Assembly (NCBI GenBank): GCA_003250975.1
Contig: QKIY01000028.1
Span: 124,001 to 188,000 of the forward strand
Source of the DNA: Gammaproteobacteria bacterium
GTDB lineage: Bacteria; Pseudomonadota; Gammaproteobacteria; Eutrophobiales; Eutrophobiaceae
Length of the DNA: 64,000 nucleotides
Reading direction: 5' to 3'
In this document: one piece after another, positions 31,436-40,004 of the stretch
Layout of the letters: each line of letters starts with the position of its first letter
How positions within the stretch are numbered: the stretch's first letter is position 1
Position numbers and translations under genes: made by a program
The notes under the pieces: generated by a model
Database searches by the model: none
What the model was told of the DNA's origin: nothing
What the model saw: only the letters and a program-made list of their open reading frames with translations

Positions 31436-32707
31436 ATGGAAGTTTTTAAATTGGATATTAAAGAATACATACTGGAGACCGGTAGGCGCGCCCGTGCTGC
31501 GGCGCGGCTGATGGCGCGCGCCGACACGGACACCAAGAACCGGGCGCTGGAAGCAATCGCCCGTATCATCCTGGAACGGGAAGAGGCACTACTGGAGGCC
31601 AATCAGCTTGATGTCCACACCGCGACGGAAAGTGGGCTGGATATGGCCATGCTGGATCGGCTCGAACTCACTTCCATGCGGATCCATGCCATGGCCGACG
31701 GCCTGCGCCAGGTGGCGCAACTCGAGGACCCGATCGGCAAGGTGACTGAATTAAAGGCACGACCCAGCGGGATAAAGGTCGGGCAGATGCGTGTGCCCCT
31801 CGGCGTGATCGGTATCATCTACGAATCGCGGCCCAATGTAACGGCCGATGCCGCCGGACTGTGCCTGAAATCAGGTAATGCCACCATCCTGCGTGGCGGA
31901 TCGGAGGCACTGCATTCTAACCAGGCAATTGCCACCTGTATCCGTGACGGCCTCAAGACCGCCGGCCTGCCGGAGGACGCCGTGCAGGTAATCGAGACCA
32001 CCGATCGGGCGGCGGTGGGAGAATTACTGCGCATGCCCGAATACGTGGACGTGATCGTGCCCCGTGGCGGCAAGGGATTGATCGAACGCGTTAGCGCCGA
32101 AGCCCGCATGCCTGTCATCAAGCACCTCGACGGTGTCTGCCATGTCTATATCGATGAGCATGCCAACCTGGACCAGGCCGTGTCCATCGCCTATAACGCC
32201 AAGACCCAGCGCTACGGTACCTGCAACACCATGGAATCTCTCCTGGTACACCAGGCCGTAGCCAAGGATGTGCTGGAACAACTCGGGCCGATGTTTGCCG
32301 GTGCCGGCGTGGAGATCCGCGGCTGCGAACGCTCGCGCAAGATCCTGCCCGATATCATGGTCGCCACTGACGAAGACTACTACACCGAATACTTGGCACC
32401 AATACTCTCATTGAAGATCGTCGACAGCCTGGATGAAGCAATCGATCATATCGAGACCTACGGATCACACCATACCGACAGCATCGTTACGGAAGACGAG
32501 GCCAATGCCCAGCGTTTCCTGCGCGAGGTCGATTCCAGCTCGGTGATGGTCAATGCCTCGACACGATTTGCCGATGGTTACGAATACGGGCTGGGCGCCG
32601 AGATCGGTATAAGCACGGACAAGTTCCACGCGCGCGGGCCTGTCGGGCTGGAAGGGCTAACCTCACAGAAATACATCGTCATCGGTGACGGGCAGATACG
32701 AACATAA
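31436..32707 (+). CDS. proA: Gamma-glutamyl phosphate reductase
   Basis: Second enzyme of proline synthesis, reducing gamma-glutamyl phosphate with NADPH to glutamate semialdehyde. The 423 residues are normal. The aldehyde dehydrogenase-like fold includes [29 protein letters not shown], the catalytic cysteine in [12 protein letters not shown], and [27 protein letters not shown] (conserved core ASTRFADG). It follows holA closely, although proA is often elsewhere; proB is not in the window. Confidence 0.98.
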   Translation: MEVFKLDIKEYILETGRRARAAARLMARADTDTKNRALEAIARIILEREEALLEANQLDVHTATESGLDMAMLDRLELTSMRIHAMADGLRQVAQLEDPIGKVTELKARPSGIKVGQMRVPLGVIGIIYESRPNVTADAAGLCLKSGNATILRGGSEALHSNQAIATCIRDGLKTAGLPEDAVQVIETTDRAAVGELLRMPEYVDVIVPRGGKGLIERVSAEARMPVIKHLDGVCHVYIDEHANLDQAVSIAYNAKTQRYGTCNTMESLLVHQAVAKDVLEQLGPMFAGAGVEIRGCERSRKILPDIMVATDEDYYTEYLAPILSLKIVDSLDEAIDHIETYGSHHTDSIVTEDEANAQRFLREVDSSSVMVNASTRFADGYEYGLGAEIGISTDKFHARGPVGLEGLTSQKYIVIGDGQIRT

Positions 32708-32740
32708 CAACAAACTACAAGTGACAAGCCATAAGACGTC

Positions 32741-32772
32741 AAAAAAACAGGTACTCTTTTTCCCCCACCTGT
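32741..32772 (-). terminator. Terminator-like hairpin on the non-coding strand
   Basis: Read on the minus strand, ACAGGT / ACCTGT form a six-base stem with a 14-base loop followed by seven T. The flanking genes proA and nadD are both on the plus strand, so it would end only antisense transcription entering from nadD. It may be chance. Confidence 0.35.
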
Positions 32773-32800
32773 CGCCCTCTAATCCGGTGACTTATAGCTA

Positions 32801-33442
32801 ATGGTTGAAACTATAGGAATCCTCGGTGGGACCTTTGACCCGGTACACCACGGCCACATACGCGCTGCTATCGAATGCAGGGAGCGACTGGGGCTGGATG
32901 AGGTGCGGCTCATGCCGATTAACACGCCGGATTACCGCAACACACCCTTTGCCAAACCGGCACAACGCCTGGAGATGCTGGGCCTGGCAATAGCGGGTAT
33001 AAGTGGACTCGTGATCGACGACCGCGAGATTAAACGAGGTGATACCACCTATACCATAGACACTCTCATCCAGCTGCGGGAACAACACAAGTCCGAATCG
33101 ATAGGCTTGATCATCGGTTCCGATGCCTTCCGGTTGCTACATACATGGAACCGCTGGCAGGAACTGCTGAATTATGCACATATCATCATCCCGTACCGGC
33201 CCGGTTACCCGGCCGAGTATAAAGAGCAGGCGCTCAGCAGGTTGATCGCCGAACACGGCGTAGATGGATACGAACCCCTGCATGAAAAGACCGGGGGCTC
33301 TATCGTTACCGTCGAGATCCCCTTGCTCGATATCTCTGCCACCCGTATACGCGACATTATTAAAAACGGACAGGACCCTGCAGGATTATTACCCGCAGCG
33401 GTCATCAAATTCATCTACAAACATAAACTTTACATAAGCTAA
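32801..33442 (+). CDS. nadD: Nicotinate-nucleotide adenylyltransferase
   Basis: Joins nicotinate mononucleotide to ATP, making deamido-NAD. The 213 residues carry the nucleotidyltransferase HxGH-type motif in GILGGTFDPVHHGHI and the C-terminal ISATRIRDIIKNG (the ISxxxxR motif). It is immediately followed by rsfS and rlmH, a widely conserved order. NadA and the NrtR regulator are also in the window about 20 kb away. Confidence 0.97.
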   Translation: MVETIGILGGTFDPVHHGHIRAAIECRERLGLDEVRLMPINTPDYRNTPFAKPAQRLEMLGLAIAGISGLVIDDREIKRGDTTYTIDTLIQLREQHKSESIGLIIGSDAFRLLHTWNRWQELLNYAHIIIPYRPGYPAEYKEQALSRLIAEHGVDGYEPLHEKTGGSIVTVEIPLLDISATRIRDIIKNGQDPAGLLPAAVIKFIYKHKLYIS

Positions 33443-33445
33443 AAC

Positions 33446-33790
33446 ATGACCCCGGAAAAACTTAGCGCACTTGTCATCAAGACCCTCGAAGACCTCAAAG
33501 CCATCAACATACTCAGCCTCGATGTCAGGAGTATCACCTCCATCACCGATATAATGATCATCGCCAGTGGCACCTCCAGCCGCCAGGTCAAAGCGCTTGC
33601 GGACAAGACCGAGCAAGCTGTCAAGGAGAACGGCATCATACCGCTGGGCACGGAGGGAGTGACAGAAGGCGACTGGGCCCTGATCGACCTGGGCGATGTC
33701 ATCGTGCACATCATGCGCCCGCCAATTAGGGATTACTATCAACTCGAAAAGCTCTGGAACGTGGATTCCAGGCGGTCATCCGCTTCCTGA
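33446..33790 (+). CDS. rsfS: Ribosomal silencing factor RsfS
   Basis: Binds ribosomal protein L14 and blocks joining of the subunits when nutrients are short. The 114 residues show the usual DVRSITSITDIMIIASGTSSRQVKALAD core (conserved D..S..SGTS.RQ) and the WALIDLGDVIVHIM motif. Three bases separate it from nadD and two from rlmH, so the trio is an operon. Confidence 0.97.
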   Translation: MTPEKLSALVIKTLEDLKAINILSLDVRSITSITDIMIIASGTSSRQVKALADKTEQAVKENGIIPLGTEGVTEGDWALIDLGDVIVHIMRPPIRDYYQLEKLWNVDSRRSSAS

Positions 33791-33792
33791 CA

Positions 33793-34263
33793 ATGCGACT
33801 CCAACTCGTAGCTGTCGGCAAGCGTATGCCCGGTTGGGTGAATGATGGATTCGAGGAGTACAACAAGCGCCTGCCTAAAGGCCTGCAATTACAACTCACA
33901 GAAGTTGATCCGGTAACAAGAAGCAAGTCCGGTTCTGAACAATCCATTGTCAGGGAAGAGGAAAGGCGCATCCGTGCCGCAATAGCTCAAGGAGCTTTGA
34001 TTGTTGCGCTGGATGACAAGGGGAAACAAATTACCAGTCTGCAACTCGCGCAGCAGATCGAAGGTTGGCAGGGCATGGGACGGAATGTCGCCTTTGTGAT
34101 TGGTGGGGCCGATGGGCTGGATGAAGAATTCAAAAGAGAGGCGGATCTCCTGTGGTCGTTGTCGGCGTTGACGCTGCCACATGCGTTGGTTAGGGTGGTG
34201 GTGGCGGAGCAGATATATCGGGCGTGGACGATTATCCAAAATCATCCTTATCACCGGGAGTGA
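33793..34263 (+). CDS. rlmH: 23S rRNA pseudouridine-1915 N3-methyltransferase
   Basis: SPOUT-class enzyme that methylates pseudouridine 1915 of 23S rRNA. The 156 residues match the family. MRLQLVAVGKRMPGWVNDGFEEY starts the protein, FVIGGADGL is the SAM-binding knot loop, and the C-terminus LVRVVVAEQIYRAWTIIQNHPYHRE carries the conserved substrate-binding HPYH. It ends the nadD-rsfS-rlmH operon, with a small hairpin over its stop codon. Confidence 0.98.
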   Translation: MRLQLVAVGKRMPGWVNDGFEEYNKRLPKGLQLQLTEVDPVTRSKSGSEQSIVREEERRIRAAIAQGALIVALDDKGKQITSLQLAQQIEGWQGMGRNVAFVIGGADGLDEEFKREADLLWSLSALTLPHALVRVVVAEQIYRAWTIIQNHPYHRE

Positions 34264-34269
34264 TTTTTT
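34250..34269 (+). terminator. Short terminator overlapping the rlmH stop
   Basis: ATCAC / GTGAT five-base stem with loop CGGGA followed by TTTTT. The stem includes the last codons and the stop of rlmH. It is short but correctly placed to end the operon. Confidence 0.5.
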
Positions 34270-34359
34270 ACTTTCGAATACTCCTCTAACCTAAAAGTAT
34301 TAATTTCAGATTGGATTTCGTCATGATCGGAGAGATGCTTCTTTTAGAGAGGTGAGCCA

Positions 34360-35175
34360 ATGCAAAACAGGAGGTACGTGATTCGAGGTGGAATAGAAGG
34401 CCGTGAACGCCTCCGCCTTCTGTCCGAAGTGATGGGTCCCTCCACGCGCGCGTTGCTGACTGAAGTTGGCGTGCCTGCGGGTTCGACTTGCCTCGACGTT
34501 GGGTGCGGAGGTGGCGATGTGGCCTTCGAGCTTGCTCGGACCGCCGGGCCTACGGGGCGAGTAGTGGGCGTTGATCTCGACGAGACCAAGCTGGACATCG
34601 CTCGCCGGGAAGCAGGCCAACATGATCTGTCAAACATCACGTTCGAGCTCGGGGATGTTACCAGGTGGAAGTCCGACGAGTTGTTTGATCTTGTATATGC
34701 GCGGTTTCTGTTAACACATCTCCCCGATCCCGGGGGTCTAGTCGCTGTGCTACGCCGACACACGCGTTCAGGAGGCGTGGCCATCCTTGAAGACATCGAT
34801 TTTCGTGGTCACTTCACTGACCCTGCTTGCCCCGCCATGCAGCGATACGTCGCATGGTACACCAGCTCGGTGCAACGCCGTGGGGGTGATCCCAATATCG
34901 GTCCACGCCTTCCGGGGTTGCTTCGTGAGGCGGGTTTCGACGATGTTCAGATGAAGTTGGTTCATCCCGCAGCACTGATAGGCGGGATCAAACTCCTCAC
35001 CTGTATCACTCTGGAGAATATAGCTGACGTTGTATTACAGGATGACCTCGCCACTGAAGAGGAACTCCGACAGACAATCGATGAACTTTACACCTTTGCA
35101 CGTGATCCCCACACTGTAATTGGTGGGCCACGCGTCTTTCAGGCCTGGGGCCGGAATACAGATATCAGTGCGTGA
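34360..35175 (+). CDS. Class I SAM-dependent methyltransferase
   Basis: Protein of 271 residues with a standard methyltransferase fold: LDVGCGGGDVAFELA (motif I) at about residues 46-60, VVGVDLDETKLDIAR, LGDVTRWKS, and the post-motif YARFLLTHLPDPGGLVAVL. The C-terminal part may define an unknown substrate. The ATG follows AGAGAGGTGAG. Its synonymous codons look richer in G and C than those of the membrane-protein genes downstream. It is the first gene of the stretch that separates rlmH from maf, so recent acquisition is possible. Confidence 0.85.
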   Translation: MQNRRYVIRGGIEGRERLRLLSEVMGPSTRALLTEVGVPAGSTCLDVGCGGGDVAFELARTAGPTGRVVGVDLDETKLDIARREAGQHDLSNITFELGDVTRWKSDELFDLVYARFLLTHLPDPGGLVAVLRRHTRSGGVAILEDIDFRGHFTDPACPAMQRYVAWYTSSVQRRGGDPNIGPRLPGLLREAGFDDVQMKLVHPAALIGGIKLLTCITLENIADVVLQDDLATEEELRQTIDELYTFARDPHTVIGGPRVFQAWGRNTDISA

Positions 35176-35301
35176 TGTGCTCTCGCTGAAAATTCCTTCT
35201 AGCACAAATGAATTGCTATATAAAGATAGTACAAATACTAAATCCAAGCTCCGTAGTGTTTCTTCGATGACGCACCAAATTATACAGTTTAGTGGAGGAT
35301 C

Positions 35302-35997
35302 GTGAAGATGGCTGATCAATGGTTATTCAAGAGCGAAACGTACGATAATTGCAATTGCGCTGTGAATTGTGGTTGCCAGTTCAACTTGCCGAGCACCCAT
35401 GGCTATTGTCAATCAGCCTTCGTCGGGAACATCGTTGAAGGTCACTTCAACGATACACCACTGGCAGGGCTGAATTGGGCGGCACTGTACAAGTGGCCTG
35501 GAGAAATCGCGGAGGGCAATGGCAAACGCCAGATAATTATCGACGTGCGTGCGGATGAAGCTCAACGCGTTGCCATTGAAACCGTTATCTCAGGCGAGGC
35601 ATGTAAACCCCTGAGCAATTGTTTCTCCGTTTTCGCTTCCACCTGTTCGGAGTTTTGTGAGACCTTGTTCCTGCCGATCGAACTCGAAGCGAATCCGGAG
35701 CTCAGAACCGCAACGGTTGATATCCCGGGCATCATGAGGAGCCGCGGCAAACCGATAATCAACGAATTCAATGGCGAACCGTTTCACATTGCGCTGGCCC
35801 GTCCGAGTGGGAGTTTTGAGTTTACGTATGCAGAAATCGGACTCGGCACGACCATGGTGACAGGTGATATGGACATGGCATATGAAGATTCCTGGGCACA
35901 TTATTGTGTGCACCACTTCAATCAGGATGGCATGATCCGCGAAAGATCAAGGCTCACTGCATGGCTTGGCGGCATGGGTCTGCGCTCCCGTGAATGA
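35302..35997 (+). CDS. DUF1326 domain protein, Cys-rich N-terminus
   Basis: Cytoplasmic protein of 231 residues from GTG at 35302; ATG at 35308 is nearly as good and better spaced from GGAGG. It matches the DUF1326 family, which opens with a cysteine cluster, here C17, C19, C23 and C25 in YDNCNCAVNCGCQ. That cluster could hold a metal. The C-terminal half is beta-rich and ends in an amphipathic segment (HYCVHHFNQDGMIRE). The function of DUF1326 is unknown to me. Confidence 0.82.
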   Translation: MKMADQWLFKSETYDNCNCAVNCGCQFNLPSTHGYCQSAFVGNIVEGHFNDTPLAGLNWAALYKWPGEIAEGNGKRQIIIDVRADEAQRVAIETVISGEACKPLSNCFSVFASTCSEFCETLFLPIELEANPELRTATVDIPGIMRSRGKPIINEFNGEPFHIALARPSGSFEFTYAEIGLGTTMVTGDMDMAYEDSWAHYCVHHFNQDGMIRERSRLTAWLGGMGLRSRE

Positions 35998-36116
35998 CGG
36001 CAATGGGGCATTAGCGCAGAGGGGAAATGGGGACAGATATATTTTATTGCCTAGAAATTAATGGGGTTAGAGTACTTGATAACAACCTTTAAAAAAGAAA
36101 TGATTGATTTATTCTG

Positions 36117-36410
36117 ATGCCGATTGATGTAAGTGATACAACACTAAACATCGCGCTCAATGCGTGTTTTATCGCGATCATTTTGCTCACAGTCATTTCG
36201 ATCATACCGTGGGCAATATTTGGCGCAAAAAATATTAGCCGTATTCTTCGTTGGCTCTTCTTTCCCGTCCTGATGCTGGCAATTACCTACGAAGTAATCA
36301 TGCCATCCCGTTTTGATATCCGTTTCGACCTGCTTTTCCTGTTACCAATGTATGGCATAGTGCTGGTGACTTGTGCTTTTCGATGGTTGATACATATCAG
36401 ATCAAAGTAG
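36117..36410 (+). CDS. Small three-helix membrane protein, unknown
   Basis: Hydrophobic protein of 97 residues with three predicted membrane helices: about 9-34, 44-59 and 71-90. I recognise no family. It ends five bases before the VanX-like lipoprotein gene, so the two are probably co-transcribed. The gene is AT-richer than the flanking housekeeping genes. Confidence 0.65.
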   Translation: MPIDVSDTTLNIALNACFIAIILLTVISIIPWAIFGAKNISRILRWLFFPVLMLAITYEVIMPSRFDIRFDLLFLLPMYGIVLVTCAFRWLIHIRSK

Positions 36411-36414
36411 CCAT

Positions 36415-37110
36415 ATGAAATACATATCTGTGTTGGTCCTATTGACTGCGATTATTTTTACATCTGGCTGTACAGATGAAAACGAACAAAATGCGGTCGA
36501 ATATAGCCATGGGTTTGTCGATGTTAAGCAGTTTATTCCATCAGTCCAGCTGGACATCAGGTATTACACGGCACGGAATTTTGTCGGCTCGAGGCTCAAA
36601 GGCTATGATGCGCCTAAATGCCTGCTAACGAGAGAGGCGGCAACTGCACTCAAACGTGTGCAGGAGAGGGTCGCGCAAGATCGACGGTCACTGATGGTTT
36701 TTGATTGTTACAGGCCCCAGCGGGCTGTCGATCATTTCGTGGAATGGGCCAAGAACCTCGACGACCAGAAAATGAAATCTGAATATTACCCGGCAGTTGA
36801 TAAAAAAAACCTGTTTAGGGACGGTTACATCGCCGCAAGATCCGGCCACAGCCGGGGCAGTACCATCGATCTCACTATAATCGATTTAAATAGCGGCCAG
36901 GTGCTGGACATGGGAACAGATTTTGATTTTTTCGATCCCCTCTCTCACACTATTAACAATGACATCAGCAAATCACAGCATAAAAATAGAATGGCACTGA
37001 AATCTGTCATGGAGCAAAATGGCTTCCAAAACCTCGAGGAAGAATGGTGGCATTATACGCTCGGGAACGAACCGTATCCCGACAGGTATTTTGATTTCGT
37101 TATTAAGTAG
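36415..37110 (+). CDS. VanX/DdpX-like D-Ala-D-Ala dipeptidase lipoprotein
   Basis: Predicted zinc dipeptidase of 231 residues in the envelope. A lipoprotein signal ends in TSGC, with C19 as the lipidated residue. The VanX/peptidase M15D signature is complete: R100 in FDCYRPQRAV, zinc ligands H145 and D152 in SGHSRGSTIDLT, catalytic E210 and zinc H213 in EEEWWHYT. Free-living bacteria use such enzymes to recycle peptidoglycan D-Ala-D-Ala. No vanA/vanH genes are nearby, so glycopeptide resistance is unlikely. Confidence 0.9.
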   Translation: MKYISVLVLLTAIIFTSGCTDENEQNAVEYSHGFVDVKQFIPSVQLDIRYYTARNFVGSRLKGYDAPKCLLTREAATALKRVQERVAQDRRSLMVFDCYRPQRAVDHFVEWAKNLDDQKMKSEYYPAVDKKNLFRDGYIAARSGHSRGSTIDLTIIDLNSGQVLDMGTDFDFFDPLSHTINNDISKSQHKNRMALKSVMEQNGFQNLEEEWWHYTLGNEPYPDRYFDFVIK

Positions 37111-37157
37111 GCAGCCTCCCTGCTCTGACCGCTGAACTGGATTATAATCTCTCAAAT

Positions 37158-37481
37158 ATGAATGATCCTGATCCGGCATTTGAAAAGAAAATACTCCTTG
37201 ATGTCGTGGAGCAGATGGGCGACATCGAGGCGACGAACCGAAAGCAGTCGGTACTTAAGAAAACGATTCTGGGACTGGGTGTGGCAGGACTCGCACTGGC
37301 ATTCTTCATGGCCTTACACGGTATACTCCACGCCTTTTCCATTGCAATCCTGGCAGGCATGTCGGGCTGCGCTTTGGGATTCGGGCTCTTTCTTGATTTC
37401 GCCCAGAAACAATGGCCGGTTACGAGGAAGCATATCGATATGGACAGTGTTCGAAAACGCCTCGAAGAACTTGATACCTGA
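37158..37481 (+). CDS. Small two-helix membrane protein, unknown
   Basis: 107 residues: a charged N-terminal helix (about 1-38), two adjacent hydrophobic helices (about 39-58 and 60-80) and a polar C-terminal helix (RKHIDMDSVRKRLEEL). The arrangement suggests a hairpin with both ends in the cytoplasm. I recognise no family. It lies 47 bases after the VanX-like gene. Confidence 0.6.
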   Translation: MNDPDPAFEKKILLDVVEQMGDIEATNRKQSVLKKTILGLGVAGLALAFFMALHGILHAFSIAILAGMSGCALGFGLFLDFAQKQWPVTRKHIDMDSVRKRLEELDT

Positions 37482-37567
37482 TACATTCATCAGGAACATG
37501 CTATGCCAGAGCTTTTTTTGAGAATGATGCAAACATCCTTAAATCCGGCCACTGAATCACCCTGCTC

Positions 37568-38062
37568 ATGATCGTCATTCTGCATGGCCTGTTCATTGGG
37601 TTGCTGGCAACTGTTTTAATCGATGTCTGGGCACTGGGCCTTCGCGTGGCATTCAAGCTCCCGACGACTAATTGGGCAATGGTTGGACGTTGGTTTGGAC
37701 ATCTAAGTAACGGCAAGTTTGTGCACAATGCGATTGCCGATGCGGCACCCGTTTCCGGTGAAGTGCTGGCTGGCTGGGTGATTCACTATGCAATCGGATT
37801 GATCTATGGCGTTTTATATCTTTGGTTCATGGGGGATATTGTGGGCCAAGCACCGAGTCTGTTCTCCGCGATAGGTTTTAGTGCCGTGTTATTGCTGGCA
37901 CCATGGTTCATCATGCAGCCATGTCTTGGTCAGGGGATATTTGCCCGCCGTGCGCAGAACCCCTCATTGGTACGCAGTATAAATATTTCTGTACACGTAG
38001 TGTTTGGTATAGGCATGTATATTGGGTGGCGGTTACTCAGCCAATGGATTCCGTTTGGGTAA
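37568..38062 (+). CDS. DUF2938 family membrane protein
   Basis: Integral membrane protein of 164 residues with four hydrophobic segments. It resembles DUF2938, with the conserved LPTTNWAMVGRWFGHL near residues 30-50, a GWVIHYAIGLIYGVLY helix and the LAPWFIMQPCLGQGIFA segment. The function is unknown. It is separated from the upstream small membrane gene by 86 bases and from the channel-like gene by 63. Confidence 0.82.
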   Translation: MIVILHGLFIGLLATVLIDVWALGLRVAFKLPTTNWAMVGRWFGHLSNGKFVHNAIADAAPVSGEVLAGWVIHYAIGLIYGVLYLWFMGDIVGQAPSLFSAIGFSAVLLLAPWFIMQPCLGQGIFARRAQNPSLVRSINISVHVVFGIGMYIGWRLLSQWIPFG

Positions 38063-38125
38063 CAGGGCTGAAGGCTAATGTAGCAGAATATCAGGCCCTG
38101 AAATTACTGTGAGATTATATAGACC

Positions 38126-38617
38126 ATGAGAAAGGCAAAACCACGTGCGCGATTGGCGAGAATTATCAAGGACATTGCTTCTTACACCCCGTTTCTGCAG
38201 ATGGTATTTCTATTATTTGTTCTGTGGTTGGCCTTTTCCGCAGGCATCTACCTGGCAGAGCGAAACACTGAAGGGACGTCTATCAGCTCGTATGGAGAAG
38301 CGCTGTACTGGGGGGTGGCTGCATTCTCAACCGCGGGAATAGCTGATACGCCAATATCCGGTACCGCCCAGTTGATTGGCGGCTTTTGGATAGTTATTGG
38401 CTCAGCGTTGTTTTTCGGAACCATCGTGGCAACGATTACTACCTATTTTATGAAACCGATGCAGCGCCCACACAAGAAAATAATTGACACGATAGAGTAC
38501 AACCTTGAGCAGTTGAATGACCTGACACTTGATGAACTCGATTTGTTGAAAGAAACGATAGATACATTGATTGCCCATGTAGAGAACCTGAAGAAAAAAC
38601 AAACAAAGGAAAAGTAG
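38126..38617 (+). CDS. Two-helix ion-channel-like protein with altered filter
   Basis: 163 residues: a basic N-terminus, helix at about 22-44, a pore-like loop, helix at about 83-108, and a long polar, charged C-terminal helix (HKKIIDTIEYNLEQLNDL onward) likely to form a coiled coil. The fold resembles two-helix potassium channels, with YWGVAAFSTAGIAD aligning to the pore helix and filter. The filter itself reads TAGIAD (residues 69-74) instead of TVGYGD, so potassium selectivity is doubtful. Alternatives are a non-selective channel or a non-conducting sensor. Confidence 0.75.
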   Translation: MRKAKPRARLARIIKDIASYTPFLQMVFLLFVLWLAFSAGIYLAERNTEGTSISSYGEALYWGVAAFSTAGIADTPISGTAQLIGGFWIVIGSALFFGTIVATITTYFMKPMQRPHKKIIDTIEYNLEQLNDLTLDELDLLKETIDTLIAHVENLKKKQTKEK

Positions 38618-38835
38618 AAATTAACCATGACGGTATCAAGCTGGCAAGATTTCGCAGGAATGCCTCAATAATAGTACTGAGATAGATCAGGAAATTGCCG
38701 ATTTTGTTTCTAGTAAACTGGATGCTTGTGCCTGATACTTTACTCTAAAGGGTCTGCTTCGTAGTCTTTCGATAGAATCCATAGAAATTCATTTTCGTAT
38801 CAGATATCAATCATCAACTACACAGGAGTAACGTT

Positions 38836-39204
38836 ATGGCAGAAAAGAAGAAACTGGTTATAGTGGTCAGTCGCGGATTTGATGATGAGCGCTCATCTGT
38901 TGCCTGGAGTATAGCCAATGGAGGCATTAATTCTGGGCTAGACGTGACTATGTTTCTGGTCAGTTCCGGAGTCGACTGGGTACGTAAAGGCGCGGCAGAA
39001 GGAGCACATTTAAATCCATTTGATCCGCCAATGCAGGAGATGATCCAAAAAGTGATAGATGCCGGTAGCACTATCCTGGTTTGTCCACCTTGTGCAAAGG
39101 CCCGGGGTTTCTCCGAGGAGGATCTTCTTGATGGTGTGATTATTACCGGATCAAGTGCAATGCATGAACTTATAAAGCAGGGTGCAGCGACTTTAAGCTT
39201 TTGA
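38836..39204 (+). CDS. DsrE/DsrF-like family protein
   Basis: Cytoplasmic protein of 122 residues with the DsrE-like alpha/beta fold: KKLVIVVSRG strand, SVAWSIANGGINSGLDVTMFL and the late GSSAMHELIKQGAATLSF. A CPPC pair (C83, C86) sits where related sulfurtransferases carry their reactive cysteine. GGAG precedes the ATG. DsrE-type proteins move persulfide sulfur in sulfur oxidation and tRNA thiolation, but no dsr or tus genes are near. A sulfur-carrier role is therefore inferred from family and from SoxYZ elsewhere in the window. Confidence 0.85.
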   Translation: MAEKKKLVIVVSRGFDDERSSVAWSIANGGINSGLDVTMFLVSSGVDWVRKGAAEGAHLNPFDPPMQEMIQKVIDAGSTILVCPPCAKARGFSEEDLLDGVIITGSSAMHELIKQGAATLSF

Positions 39205-39226
39205 TAAAAAACCGGTAATTAATCTT

Positions 39227-39799
39227 TCAACAGCATTTGAAAGTCACCCGGCGTCCAGGCAGACGGTCCAGCTCACCGCCCACCTTGCGAGGTGTCTTCT
39301 GCAGGTGCGGTTTGAAACCATGCCGCGATGATCCGTGGAAGAAATCCGGGTGCTTGTCATGGAATGGATGATGGCCGGTAAAGAATGGCCTGGGGTACAC
39401 GAATCCGGGAACGCCACCATAGACAACATACCGCGCGGTGTCCTCGTAGTATGGTGTAGCAGCAGCTTTCTCAGCCAGTTCCGCGCGCGTCCGCTCAATG
39501 CGGATCCTTTCCCGCTCCAGGGCGACCTTCTCCCTTGCGATTCGCTCCTCGTTCAGCCGCTTCCACTGGTTGGATATGGAGTAGTAATCTTCTGCGGGAT
39601 CGGTGGGAACTGCAAAGTCGCCCGGCAGGGCAATATGTTCAACGCTACCCTGCACGGAGTTGACTGTCGCCGGTGGTTTGTCGGAAAAATTGGTGACACC
39701 GTTTTCATCGACCCATTTGTACGCGACATCATTCGCCACCGCCTGGGACAACGGCAGAAACACCGCAAAGATACCGAGAATTAAGGGACGTACAGTCAT
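39227..39799 (-). CDS. Exported DUF4124 domain protein
   Basis: 190 residues from ATG at 39799; the longer reading frame starts with TTG at 39835 and would disrupt the signal peptide (PLILGIFAVFLPLSQAVAN). The DUF4124 domain follows directly with YKWVDENGVTNFSDKPP at about residues 25-41. The middle part is a charged helix rich in E and R (RLNEERIAREKVALERERI), and the C-terminus is rich in His, Phe and Pro. The function is unknown. It is convergent with the DsrE-like gene. Confidence 0.85.
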   Translation of the reverse strand: MTVRPLILGIFAVFLPLSQAVANDVAYKWVDENGVTNFSDKPPATVNSVQGSVEHIALPGDFAVPTDPAEDYYSISNQWKRLNEERIAREKVALERERIRIERTRAELAEKAAATPYYEDTARYVVYGGVPGFVYPRPFFTGHHPFHDKHPDFFHGSSRHGFKPHLQKTPRKVGGELDRLPGRRVTFKCC

Positions 39800-39926
39800 A
39801 TAACAGGTGACCCGTGAATATCTGGAAAGTTTCAAGCGAACCGGACACTTGAAGTAGACATAATCAGCCCTGGAGCACTATACTTGTTTCCAATTACATC
39901 TTATTGAAAAAAAGGAGGTTTTCAAT

Positions 39927-40004
39927 ATGTTCCCCCCGGCTATCCATGTCACACGATTCAACAATCCGTCCCTTGATATCCTGGTTATACACCATGAATA
40001 CTAA
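39927..40004 (+). CDS. Possible 25-residue leader ORF before a methyltransferase
   Basis: An ATG at 39927 follows the best ribosome-binding site in this area (AAAGGAGG, seven bases upstream). It opens a 25-codon frame ending in TAA at 40002-40004. The frame runs over the methyltransferase start at 39994, which itself has no good binding site, so translation could be coupled. The peptide (starting MFPPAIHV) resembles nothing I know. A sequencing or natural frameshift joining the two frames is an alternative. Confidence 0.4.
   Translation: MFPPAIHVTRFNNPSLDILVIHHEY

Noticed and set aside
36415-37110. VanX-like gene as a vancomycin-resistance determinant
   Set aside because: No vanH, vanA or vanRS genes are present; free-standing VanX/DdpX homologues usually serve D-Ala recycling.
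38640-38735. Open stretch reading GKISQECLNNSTEIDQEIAD after the channel-like gene
   Set aside because: It looks protein-like and could be a gene relic, but it has no start codon or matching family and is too short to support.
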